Below, piece by piece: positions 1-6,391 of a stretch of DNA of 8,682 nucleotides. Under the pieces are notes generated by a model that was given only the letters and a program-made list of their open reading frames with translations, ran no database searches and was not told where the DNA came from. A program made the position numbers and the translations under genes. The stretch comes from Burkholderiaceae bacterium (lineage in GTDB: Bacteria; Pseudomonadota; Gammaproteobacteria; Burkholderiales; Burkholderiaceae). Each line of letters opens with the position of its first letter. Position 1 is the stretch's first letter. Location: contig JAGOCV010000167.1 in the NCBI GenBank assembly GCA_017998575.1, positions 1 through 8,682 on the forward strand, in the 5' to 3' direction.

Positions 1-136
1 AACGTGTTCACACGCTGAATTGCGGGACGGTCAGCACGCGAAGTCTCTTGCCTTTCCTGAATCGTCGCCAGCGATCTTTCAAGCATCCCATCCACAACCT
101 GAACGGGCCATGCGCGCGAATCTTTAACTCTGTCTA

Positions 137-162
137 CTGTCAATCCTGCCAAATTTGACAGG
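137..162. promoter_or_regulatory. Operator-like palindrome with an extra half-site
   Basis: Positions 145-162 read CCTGCCAAATTTGACAGG, an 18-bp palindrome in which 16 of 18 bases pair; only C149/A158 break the symmetry. A further half-site, CTGTCAA at 137-143, is an exact inverted match of TTGACAG at 155-161 and repeats the left arm at a 9-bp period. This pattern of related half-sites is typical of a binding site for a dimeric transcription factor. The TTGACA at 155-160 could also serve as a -35 box, but no good -10 box lies about 17 bp downstream (178-183 reads GGACTT). It lies about 190 bp before clpV, so a role in controlling the T6SS operon or a divergent gene is inference. No T-tract follows, which argues against a terminator. 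Confidence 0.4.
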
Positions 163-308
163 GGTGACTGAATCGACGGACTTCTCCATGCTTGCACGCC
201 ATCGAAAAAACGAAGGCCCGCAGGGCGAAGGAAGAGGGAGTCGATGCGAAGTGAACGTCTCGCAAGTGCGCGCACGTGGGTGCGCCGCGTCCGGCCTGTC
301 CAGGTGAC

Positions 309-327
309 CGCAGCGCGCACCGCTGCG
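309..327 (+). other. Leader hairpin upstream of clpV
   Basis: CGCAGCG (309-315) and CGCTGCG (321-327) are perfect complements separated by a 5-nt loop, giving a 7-bp stem that ends 23 nt before the clpV ATG. It does not cover the weak G-rich Shine-Dalgarno candidate at 336-340. It may be no more than a chance structure in GC-rich DNA; no T-run follows, so it is not a terminator. Confidence 0.25.
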
Positions 328-350
328 CAGGGCGTGGGGGCACTGCTGCC

Positions 351-3086
351 ATGAGCCTGTCACGCCGTGCGCTGTTCGGGTGCCTGCATCCGCAGGTCTT
401 GCGTGCGCTCGAATCCGCCACATCGCACGCCAGGCTCACCGGCACCCCCTACGTCGAGCTGGCCCACTGGCTGCACCATGTGCTGGCCGCAGCCGACAGC
501 GACCTGCATCGCCTGCTCAAGGCCGGTGGCGTGCACATCGACACGGTCACCCGCGACATCGCAGCCGCACTGGCGGCCCTGCCTGCCGGCGCGGCCTCGT
601 CCGTCGATTTCTCGCATCGCATCGAGCTGGCGACCGAGCGCGCATGGCTGATCGCCAGCCTGCGCCTGGGGGCGCCGCGGGTGCGCAGTTCCGCACTGCT
701 GTGCGCGCTGATGCAGACGCCCGAGCTGCGCCGCGCCACCGAGAGCGTCTCGCCCGCGCTGGCGCGCATCGAGGTCGAGCCTTTGATCGCGCGCTTCGAC
801 GAACTGCTGGCCACGTCGCCCGAGGCCACCGCCGCCGATGCTGCCGTGCCCGCATCGATGGAGGGCGGCGCTGCACCTGCCATGCCGGTGGATGCGGGCA
901 GCGCGCTGGAGCGCTACTGCACCGACCTCACGGCGCGCGCCCGCGCCGGCCAGCTCGATCCGGTGTTCGGCCGCACGCAGGAAATCGGCACGCTGATCGA
1001 CATCCTCTTGCGGCGGCGGCAGAACAATCCGCTGCTGACGGGCGAGGCCGGCGTCGGCAAGACGGCGGTGGTGGAAGGCCTGGCCATCGCCATTGCCGCC
1101 GGCGACGTGCCGCCCGCGCTGCGCGGTACGCGCCTGCTCTCGCTGGATGTCGGCGCCATGCTGGCCGGAGCGGGCGTGCGCGGCGAGTTCGAATCGCGCC
1201 TGAAGCGGTTGCTGCACGACATCGAAGCCTCGGCGCAACAGGTGATCCTGTTCATCGACGAAGTGCACACGCTTGTGGGTGCCGGTGGGCAAAACGGCAC
1301 GGGCGACGCCGCCAACCTTCTCAAGCCAGCTCTCGCGCGCGGTGGACTGCGCAGCATCGGCGCCACCACCTGGGCCGAGTTCAAGCGCCATATCGAGAAA
1401 GATCCGGCACTCACGCGCCGCTTCCAGCTGCTGCAGATCGCCGAGCCCGACGAGGCGGCCGCCACGGAGATGGTGCGCGGGCTGGTGGGGGCGTTCGCCG
1501 CGCATCACCAGGTGGCCGTGCTCGACGAAGCCGTGCGCGCGGCCGTCACGCTGTCGCACCGCTACATTCCCGCGCGGCAGCTGCCCGACAAGGCGATCAG
1601 TCTGCTCGACACGGCCTGCGCGCGCGTCGGGCTTTCGCAGCACGCGCCGCCTGCGCGCGTGCGGCATCTGCAGCAGCGGCAGGCCGCCGCCACCATCGAG
1701 ACCGAGCTGCTGGACAGCGAAGCCAGCCTGGGCCTGGCGGTAACGGATGACCTGGCCGAGCGCCGCGCCGCCGCCGCGCAGCGCCGCAAAGACATCGACG
1801 TCGAGCTGTCCGCGGCTGAGGCCCATTGGGCCGCGCAACGGCAACTCGCCGGCGAGGTGCTGGCCCTGCGCGCACGCCTGGCCGCAAAAGGTGCCGGCGC
1901 AACAACGGATGCCGAAGCGGGCGTCGACGCCGACGCCGGCCCGAGCGACGCCCTGGAGGAAGGCTCTAGCAGCGCATCAAAGGCGCTTCACGCAGCGACC
2001 CTCGCGCTGACGCAGGCACAGGGCGACACGCCCTGGGTGCATGCCGAGGTGGACGCCGCCGTGGTCGCCCGCGTGGTGGCCGAGTGGACCGGCATTCCCG
2101 TCGGCCAGATGGTGAGCGACGAGGTGCAGGCCGTGCTGGCGCTGGAAGAGCGGCTGTCCCGCCGCGTCATCGGCCAGCAGGCGGCGGTCTCCACCATCGC
2201 GCGGCGCGTGCGTGCGGCCAAGGCGGGCCTCACGGCACCCGAGAAGCCCGTGGGCGTGTTCCTGCTGGTCGGCTCTTCGGGCGTCGGCAAGACCGAGACC
2301 GCACTGGCGCTGGCGCAGGCGCTGCACGGCGATGAGCAGCGCATCGTCACCATCAACATGAGCGAATACCAGGAGGCGCACACCGTCTCGTCGCTCAAGG
2401 GCTCGCCGCCCGGCTATGTCGGCTATGGCGAGGGCGGCGTGCTCACCGAGGCCGTGCGCCGCCGCCCCTACAGCGTCGTGCTGCTCGACGAGATCGAGAA
2501 GGCGCACCCCGACGTGCACGAGCTGTTCTACCAGGTGTTCGACAAGGGCTGGATGGAAGACGGCGAAGGCCGCCGCATCGACTTCCGCAACACGCTGATC
2601 CTGTTGACCAGCAACACCGGCTCCGACACCGTGGCGCGCCTGCATGCGCAGGGCGCCGTGCCGCCGGCCCCGGCGCTGCTGGCAGCGCTGGAAGACGACC
2701 TCGCGCGCGTGTTCCCCGCCGCCTTCCTGGGCCGGTTGGTGGTGGTGCCCTACCGGCCACTCGACATCGATGCCCAACTGCGCATCGCCACCCTGCAACT
2801 GCAACGCGTGGCCGACCGCCTGGCGCTGCAGCACCGCGTGGCCCTGAGCTGGGACGACGCCGTGCCGCTGCAGATCGCGCAGGCCTGCGACACCGCGCAT
2901 GCCGGTGCGCGCCGCATGGGCAGCTACATCGAGCAGCACCTGCTGCCGCCGCTGGCCGAACTCTGCCTTGCCCACCTGAACGCGCGGCGCATGCCGCAGG
3001 CCGTGCACATCTCCCGTGGCCCCGGCGGCCACACGCCCTTTGCCTTCCACCCTTCTTCCAACCAGAAAGAGAGCGATCTCCCATGA
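351..3086 (+). CDS. tssH: TssH/ClpV, T6SS sheath-recycling AAA+ ATPase
   Basis: Hexameric cytoplasmic ATPase of the ClpB/Hsp100 class; in this family it recognises contracted TssBC sheath through the TssC N-terminal helix and unfolds it so subunits can be reused. 911 aa, normal for ClpV. The start at 351 gives MSLSRRALFGCLHP, matching the usual ClpV N-terminus; the frame stays open upstream to a GTG at 276, but that extension looks non-coding. A Clp_N domain occupies about residues 1-160. D1 has Walker A GEAGVGKT (231-238), pore loop GAGVRGEFE (273-281) and Walker B VILFIDE (298-304). D2 has Walker A GSSGVGKT (641-648), pore loop GYVGYGEGG (688-696), Walker B VVLLDE (709-714) and a sensor-2 GARR (852-855). 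The middle coiled-coil region is short, as in ClpV rather than ClpB. A low-complexity Ala/Asp/Ser segment at 511-545 is unusual. The stop overlaps the tssB start by 4 nt, so translation is probably coupled. Confidence 0.97.
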   Translation: MSLSRRALFGCLHPQVLRALESATSHARLTGTPYVELAHWLHHVLAAADSDLHRLLKAGGVHIDTVTRDIAAALAALPAGAASSVDFSHRIELATERAWLIASLRLGAPRVRSSALLCALMQTPELRRATESVSPALARIEVEPLIARFDELLATSPEATAADAAVPASMEGGAAPAMPVDAGSALERYCTDLTARARAGQLDPVFGRTQEIGTLIDILLRRRQNNPLLTGEAGVGKTAVVEGLAIAIAAGDVPPALRGTRLLSLDVGAMLAGAGVRGEFESRLKRLLHDIEASAQQVILFIDEVHTLVGAGGQNGTGDAANLLKPALARGGLRSIGATTWAEFKRHIEKDPALTRRFQLLQIAEPDEAAATEMVRGLVGAFAAHHQVAVLDEAVRAAVTLSHRYIPARQLPDKAISLLDTACARVGLSQHAPPARVRHLQQRQAAATIETELLDSEASLGLAVTDDLAERRAAAAQRRKDIDVELSAAEAHWAAQRQLAGEVLALRARLAAKGAGATTDAEAGVDADAGPSDALEEGSSSASKALHAATLALTQAQGDTPWVHAEVDAAVVARVVAEWTGIPVGQMVSDEVQAVLALEERLSRRVIGQQAAVSTIARRVRAAKAGLTAPEKPVGVFLLVGSSGVGKTETALALAQALHGDEQRIVTINMSEYQEAHTVSSLKGSPPGYVGYGEGGVLTEAVRRRPYSVVLLDEIEKAHPDVHELFYQVFDKGWMEDGEGRRIDFRNTLILLTSNTGSDTVARLHAQGAVPPAPALLAALEDDLARVFPAAFLGRLVVVPYRPLDIDAQLRIATLQLQRVADRLALQHRVALSWDDAVPLQIAQACDTAHAGARRMGSYIEQHLLPPLAELCLAHLNARRMPQAVHISRGPGGHTPFAFHPSSNQKESDLP

Positions 3087-3595
3087 GCGACAACAGCAGC
3101 AGCCAGAAATTCATCGCGCGCAACCGCGCGCCCCGCGTGCAGATCGAGTACGACGTCGAGCTCTACGGCAGCGAAAAGAAAGTCGAGCTGCCCTTCGTGA
3201 TGGGCGTGATGGCCGACCTGTCGGGCAAACCGGTCGAGCCGCTGCCGCCGGTGGCCGAGCGCCAGTTCCTGGACATCGACGTGGACAACTTCGACGAGCG
3301 CATGAAGGCGATCTCGCCGCGCGTGGCCTTCAGCGTGCCCAACACGCTCTCGGGCGAAGGGCAGGTGATGGTCGACATCTCGTTTCGCAGCATGGACGAC
3401 TTCAGCCCCGCCGCCGTGGCCCGCAACGTCGATGCACTGCGCCAGTTGCTGGAGGCCCGCACGCAGCTGGCCAACCTGCAGACCTACATGGACGGCAAGG
3501 CCGGTGCCGAAGACCTCGTGCGCCAGCTGCTGCAAGACCCCTCGCTGATGAAAGCGCTGGCCAGCACGCCCAAGCCCGCCGTCGCCGCCGAATGA
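3083..3595 (+). CDS. tssB: TssB/VipA, T6SS small sheath subunit
   Basis: 170-aa small subunit of the contractile T6SS sheath; it pairs with TssC to build the helical cytoplasmic cylinder around the Hcp tube. The family signature is clear: NRAPRVQIEYDVELYGS near residues 13-29, followed by ELPFVMGVMADLSG (about 34-47), then FLDIDVDNFDERMKAI and the SVPNTLSGEG segment. The length is normal for the family. The ATG overlaps the clpV stop (ATGA, 3083-3086) and an AG-rich Shine-Dalgarno candidate (AAAGAGAG) lies just upstream, so coupled translation with clpV is likely. tssC follows after 57 nt. Placement directly behind clpV puts the sheath protein and its disassembly motor under the same control. 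No truncation or frameshift is seen. Confidence 0.97.
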   Translation: MSDNSSSQKFIARNRAPRVQIEYDVELYGSEKKVELPFVMGVMADLSGKPVEPLPPVAERQFLDIDVDNFDERMKAISPRVAFSVPNTLSGEGQVMVDISFRSMDDFSPAAVARNVDALRQLLEARTQLANLQTYMDGKAGAEDLVRQLLQDPSLMKALASTPKPAVAAE

Positions 3596-3638
3596 GCGTG
3601 CGCCGGCCGACCTGACCCGACAGACCCTGATCATCCGC

Positions 3639-3644
3639 AAAGGA
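3639..3644 (+). promoter_or_regulatory. Ribosome binding site of tssC
   Basis: AAAGGA ends 8 nt before the tssC ATG at 3653, a good Shine-Dalgarno at normal spacing, and supports that start. The rest of the 57-nt tssB-tssC gap shows no terminator. Confidence 0.7.
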
Positions 3645-3652
3645 CTTCTCCC

Positions 3653-5149
3653 ATGAATGCCATCCTCGAAGCCGCCCGCGAGCGCAACGTCGTCGTCGAC
3701 AGCCCCGACGCCTTCAACGAACTGCTCGACCGCGAGTTCAAGCCCAAGGGCGACGAGCAGCGCGGCGCCGTCGAAGCGGCGGTGCGCACCCTGGCCGAGC
3801 AGGCGCTGGCCAACACCGTGACCATGAGTGACGACGCCTACAGCAGCATCCAGGCCGTCATCGCCGAGATCGACCGCAAGCTCACCGATCAGATCAACCT
3901 CATCCTGCACCACGAAGACTTCCAGAAGGTCGAGTCGGCCTGGCGCGGCCTTTCGCACCTGGTGAGCAACACCGAAACCGACGAGAAGCTCAAGATCCGC
4001 TTCATGGACCTGGGCAAGGACGAACTGCGCCGCACCATGCGCCGCTACAAGGGCATCGCCTGGGACCAGAGCCCCCTCTTCAAGCGCCTGTATGAAGAGG
4101 AGTACGGCCAGCTCGGCGGCGAGCCCTATGGCTGCCTCGTGGCCGACTACTACTTCGACCACACGCCGCCCGACGTCGAACTGCTGGGCGCCATCGCCAA
4201 GATTTCGGCCGCGTCGCACGCGCCCTTCATCGCCGGCGCCTCGCCCGCCAACCTGCAGATGGAAACCTGGCAAGAGCTCGCCAACCCGCGCGACCTGGCC
4301 AAGATCACCAGCAATATCGAACACGCCGCCTGGAACAGCCTGCGCGCCACCGAAGACGCGCGCTACGTGGGCCTGGCCATGCCGCGCTTTCTCGCGCGCC
4401 TGCCCTACGGCGTGCGCACCAACCCGGTGGACGAGTTCGACTTCGAGGAACAGACCGACGGCGCCGACCACCGTCGTTACATCTGGGCCAATGCCGCCTA
4501 CGCCATGGCGGTCAACATCAATCGCAGCTTCAAGCTCTACGGCTGGTGCACCATGATCCGCGGCGTCGAATCGGGCGGCACGGTGGAAAGCCTGCCCTGC
4601 CACACCTTCCCCACCGACGACGGCGGCTTCGACATGAAGTGCCCCACCGAGATCGCGGTGTCCGACCGCCGCGAGGCCGAGCTGGCCCGCGCCGGCTTCA
4701 TCCCGCTGGTGCACCGCAAGGGCTCCGACAGCGCCACCTTCATCGGCGCGCAGTCGCTGCAAAAGCCCCAGGAATACGTGGACGCCGACGCCACCGCCAA
4801 CGCCAATCTCTCGGCGCGCCTGCCCTACCTGTTCGCCAGCACGCGTTTCGCGCACTACCTCAAGTGCATCGTGCGCGACAAGATCGGCACCTTCCGCGAG
4901 CGCGAAGACATGCAGCGCTGGCTCAACGAGTGGATCATGAATTACGTCGATGCCGACCCCGCCAACTCCAGCCAGGAAACCAAGGCGCGCCGCCCACTGG
5001 CCGCCGCCGAAGTGGTGGTCGAAGAGATCGAGGGCAACCCCGGCTACTACAACGCCAAGTTCTTCCTGCGCCCGCACTTCCAGCTCGAAGGCCTCACCGT
5101 GAGCCTGCGGCTGGTGGCCAAGCTGCCCTCCATCAAGGAAGCGGCCTGA
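3653..5149 (+). CDS. tssC: TssC/VipB, T6SS large sheath subunit
   Basis: 498-aa large subunit of the contractile sheath (EvpB/VipB family). It interlocks with TssB; its N-terminal helical region is the ClpV docking site in studied systems. Recognisable family blocks include the N-terminal helices (residues 1-60), the segment INLILHHEDFQKVESAWRGL (about 81-100), DLGKDELRRTMRRYKG, YGCLVADYYFDHTPPDVELL, FIAGASP, FLARLPYGVRTNPVDEFDFE, and a C-terminal gpFCSD-like part ending near LVAKLPSIKEAA. Length is typical. The start is supported by AAAGGA at 3639-3644. It stands third in the operon behind clpV and tssB, and the longest intergenic gap of the cluster (123 nt, with hairpins) follows it before hcp. 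No sign of disruption. Confidence 0.98.
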   Translation: MNAILEAARERNVVVDSPDAFNELLDREFKPKGDEQRGAVEAAVRTLAEQALANTVTMSDDAYSSIQAVIAEIDRKLTDQINLILHHEDFQKVESAWRGLSHLVSNTETDEKLKIRFMDLGKDELRRTMRRYKGIAWDQSPLFKRLYEEEYGQLGGEPYGCLVADYYFDHTPPDVELLGAIAKISAASHAPFIAGASPANLQMETWQELANPRDLAKITSNIEHAAWNSLRATEDARYVGLAMPRFLARLPYGVRTNPVDEFDFEEQTDGADHRRYIWANAAYAMAVNINRSFKLYGWCTMIRGVESGGTVESLPCHTFPTDDGGFDMKCPTEIAVSDRREAELARAGFIPLVHRKGSDSATFIGAQSLQKPQEYVDADATANANLSARLPYLFASTRFAHYLKCIVRDKIGTFREREDMQRWLNEWIMNYVDADPANSSQETKARRPLAAAEVVVEEIEGNPGYYNAKFFLRPHFQLEGLTVSLRLVAKLPSIKEAA

Positions 5150-5168
5150 TTCCCGCAACCCCACTGCC

Positions 5169-5208
5169 GCCCGGCTTCGCCGCCGGGCCGGCCGGGCTGT
5201 TGCCCGGC
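5169..5208 (+). repeat. Two tandem GC-rich hairpins in the tssC-hcp gap
   Basis: Four copies of one 7-mer in alternating orientation make two perfect hairpins. GCCCGGC (5169-5175) pairs with GCCGGGC (5182-5188) across a 6-nt TTCGCC loop. GCCGGGC (5191-5197) pairs with GCCCGGC (5202-5208) across a TGTT loop. Arm 1 could instead pair with arm 3, or arm 2 with arm 4, so alternative folds are possible. Only a short TTT follows (5211-5213), so this is not a classical intrinsic terminator. Plausible roles are a leaky attenuator or an RNA stability/processing element that lets hcp mRNA accumulate separately; it might also be one copy of a dispersed palindromic repeat. Position and symmetry are seen directly; function is inference. 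Confidence 0.6.
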
Positions 5209-5240
5209 GCTTTGAAACCGCGCATTGCTTCTTTCCCTTT

Positions 5241-5261
5241 CGTCAACCCAACGTCAACCCA
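5241..5261 (+). repeat. Short tandem repeat before the hcp Shine-Dalgarno
   Basis: CGTCAACCCA occurs twice, at 5241-5250 and 5252-5261, a period of 11 bp. The last A of the second copy is the first base of the AAGGAGG ribosome binding site. The DNA just before it is pyrimidine-rich (CTTCTTTCCCTTT, 5228-5240). This may be a small local duplication or a leader element affecting hcp translation; nothing in the sequence decides between these. Confidence 0.5.
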
Positions 5262-5267
5262 AGGAGG
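5261..5267 (+). promoter_or_regulatory. Consensus ribosome binding site of hcp
   Basis: AAGGAGG ends 5 nt before the ATG at 5273. It is the strongest Shine-Dalgarno in the window, consistent with the high synthesis rate of Hcp, and it settles the hcp start at 5273 rather than at the in-frame upstream codon at 5225. Confidence 0.85.
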
Positions 5268-5272
5268 CCCAC

Positions 5273-5758
5273 ATGGCTCAGGACATTTTTCTCAAGATCA
5301 ACGGCATCGACGGCGAGAGCGCCGATTCGGCCCACAAGAACGAGATCGAGGTGCTCGACTGGACCTGGCGCATCTCGCAGGAATCCACCATGCACGCCGG
5401 CTCGGGCGGCGGCGCCGGCAAGGCCAAGGTGGATGACCTCACCTTCGTGCACAACGTCGACCGGGCCTCGCCCAACCTGATGAAGTTCTGCCTCACCGGC
5501 AAGCACATCCCCGAGGCCGTGCTCACCGTGCGCAAGGCCGGCGGCAACCCGCTGGAGTACCTGAAGATCACCATGAGCGACGTCATCGTGACGCTGGTGG
5601 CGCCCACCGGCTCCAGCACCGACAACAACCGCTCGCGCGAGACCGTGGCCCTGTCGTTCGCCAAGGTCAAGCAGGAATACACGGTGCAGAACCAGCAGGG
5701 TGGCTCGGGCGGCGCGGTCACCGCGGGCTACGACATCAAGGGCAACAAGGAAGCCTGA
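5273..5758 (+). CDS. hcp: Hcp/TssD, T6SS inner tube protein
   Basis: 161-aa Hcp, the ring-forming subunit that stacks into the tube expelled by the T6SS and that can chaperone small effectors in its lumen. The sequence follows the Hcp1 family closely: MAQDIFLKINGIDGES at the start, EIEVLDWTWRISQES (about 24-38), a Gly-rich loop around 43-49, DDLTFVHNVDRASPNLM, GKHIPEAVLTVRKAGG and a C-terminal GGAVTAGYDIKGNKEA. No C-terminal toxin extension is present, so it is a structural Hcp. The start is fixed by AAGGAGG at 5261-5267; the in-frame extension to 5225 adds 16 unlikely residues. Its stop overlaps the tssJ ATG by one base (TGATG). The preceding hairpins may tune its expression apart from tssBC. 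Confidence 0.98.
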   Translation: MAQDIFLKINGIDGESADSAHKNEIEVLDWTWRISQESTMHAGSGGGAGKAKVDDLTFVHNVDRASPNLMKFCLTGKHIPEAVLTVRKAGGNPLEYLKITMSDVIVTLVAPTGSSTDNNRSRETVALSFAKVKQEYTVQNQQGGSGGAVTAGYDIKGNKEA

Positions 5759-6336
5759 TGTCCAGCCGCCGCCATGTCATCCCTGCCGCGGCCGGCCTGC
5801 GCATCGCCGCATCCGCGGTCGCGGACGCGATGCCGCTGGCGGCGCTGCTCTCGCTGCTGCTGTTCGCTGCTGGCTGCGCGAGTAGCCCCGGCGGCGACGC
5901 ACCGCCCAAGGAAGCCCCGAACCTGGACGTCAAAGTGTCGGCGGCCTTGCGCGTCAACCTCGATACGCAAGGCCGGCCCGCACCCGTGCAGGTGCGCATC
6001 TACGAACTGCGCACGCCCGCTGCGTTCGAGGCGGCCGACTACTTCAGCCTGGCCGGCAACGACAAGGCGGTGCTGCAGTCCGACCTGCTGTCGCGGCAGG
6101 ACTACCTGCTGCGCCCCGGCGAAACCCGTCGCCTGCAGCGCCGCGCCAACGCCGACACCACGGCCATCGGCGTGCTGGCCGGTTACCGCGAACTCGACAG
6201 CCGCCAATGGCGCGCCGTGCAGGCGCTGCCCGAAGCGCCCGAGGCGTCGTGGATGCGTGCCGTCATGCCGCGCGGCAAGGCACGCCTGTCCGTCACGGTC
6301 GACGAAGCCGGCGCGCGCATCGAGCTCGTCGACTGA
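5758..6336 (+). CDS. tssJ: TssJ, T6SS outer-membrane lipoprotein
   Basis: 192-aa member of the TssJ/SciN/VasD family, the outer-membrane lipoprotein of the TssJLM membrane complex that contacts the periplasmic part of TssM. The hydrophobic stretch PLAALLSLLLFAAGC ends in a lipobox-like AAGC with the lipidated cysteine at residue 40; Ala at +2 fits outer-membrane sorting. Family blocks follow: VQVRIYELRTPAAFEAADYF, DLLSRQDYLLRPGETR and AIGVLAGYRELDSRQWRAV. The leader before the cysteine (39 aa) is long. An alternative start at Met25 (5830) would give a 15-aa leader with no positive charge, so the 5758 start is preferred. AAGGAAG at 5747-5753, inside the end of hcp, serves as Shine-Dalgarno, and the 1-nt overlap implies reinitiation after hcp. 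Confidence 0.93.
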   Translation: MSSRRHVIPAAAGLRIAASAVADAMPLAALLSLLLFAAGCASSPGGDAPPKEAPNLDVKVSAALRVNLDTQGRPAPVQVRIYELRTPAAFEAADYFSLAGNDKAVLQSDLLSRQDYLLRPGETRRLQRRANADTTAIGVLAGYRELDSRQWRAVQALPEAPEASWMRAVMPRGKARLSVTVDEAGARIELVD

Positions 6337-6391
6337 ACGCCTCGACCCATCCCGCGCCCCGTCGCCGCATTCACACCCAACACCGCATCGC

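Larger units (their letters stand above)
1..350. other. Upstream leader region without a confident gene
   Basis: This stretch precedes the T6SS gene cluster. It is visibly less GC-rich than the genes downstream, especially positions 1-200, and shows no recognisable protein in any frame. Two short frames run off the left edge. One is a + frame open from position 2 to a TAA at 125-127. The other is a - frame that could start at an ATG at 86-84 and read leftward out of the window. Neither has the GC-ending codon bias of the T6SS genes and neither translation is familiar. The region contains an operator-like palindrome (145-162) and a leader hairpin (309-327). It most likely carries the promoter of the operon, but I could not pin down convincing -35/-10 or -24/-12 boxes. 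Confidence 0.6.

Noticed and set aside
155..183. Sigma-70 promoter with -35 TTGACA at 155-160
   Set aside because: The hexamer at 17-bp spacing (GGACTT) is not a -10 box; TTGACA is better explained as an arm of the palindrome.
178..195. GG-N10-GC spacing resembling a sigma-54 promoter
   Set aside because: Only the core GG and GC (with TGC) match; the rest of the -24/-12 consensus is absent, which is chance level in GC-rich DNA even though some T6SS loci use sigma-54.
188..307. 39-codon open frame from ATG 188 ahead of clpV, a possible leader peptide
   Set aside because: No convincing Shine-Dalgarno and no amino-acid bias expected of a regulatory leader peptide; likely chance.
276..350. GTG-started N-terminal extension of clpV
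   Set aside because: The ClpV family N-terminus aligns with the ATG at 351; the extra 25 residues do not resemble the family.
360..1844. 494-codon minus-strand frame opposite clpV
   Set aside because: Arg/Gln/Gly-rich low-information translation, fully inside clpV; a typical high-GC shadow.
2924..5164. 746-codon open frame on the minus strand opposite tssB and tssC
   Set aside because: It is an antisense shadow of GC-ending codons in tssB/tssC; the translation is His/Gly/Val-rich without any recognisable domain, while the + strand proteins are unmistakable.
5169..5213. Intrinsic terminator after tssC
   Set aside because: The hairpins are strong but only three T residues follow at a small distance, so full termination is unlikely; kept as a structured element instead.
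5774..6391. Long in-frame upstream extension of tssK across tssJ
   Set aside because: The added residues are Arg/Pro/Ser/Cys-rich nonsense out of frame with tssJ; the TssK family N-terminus begins at 6392.
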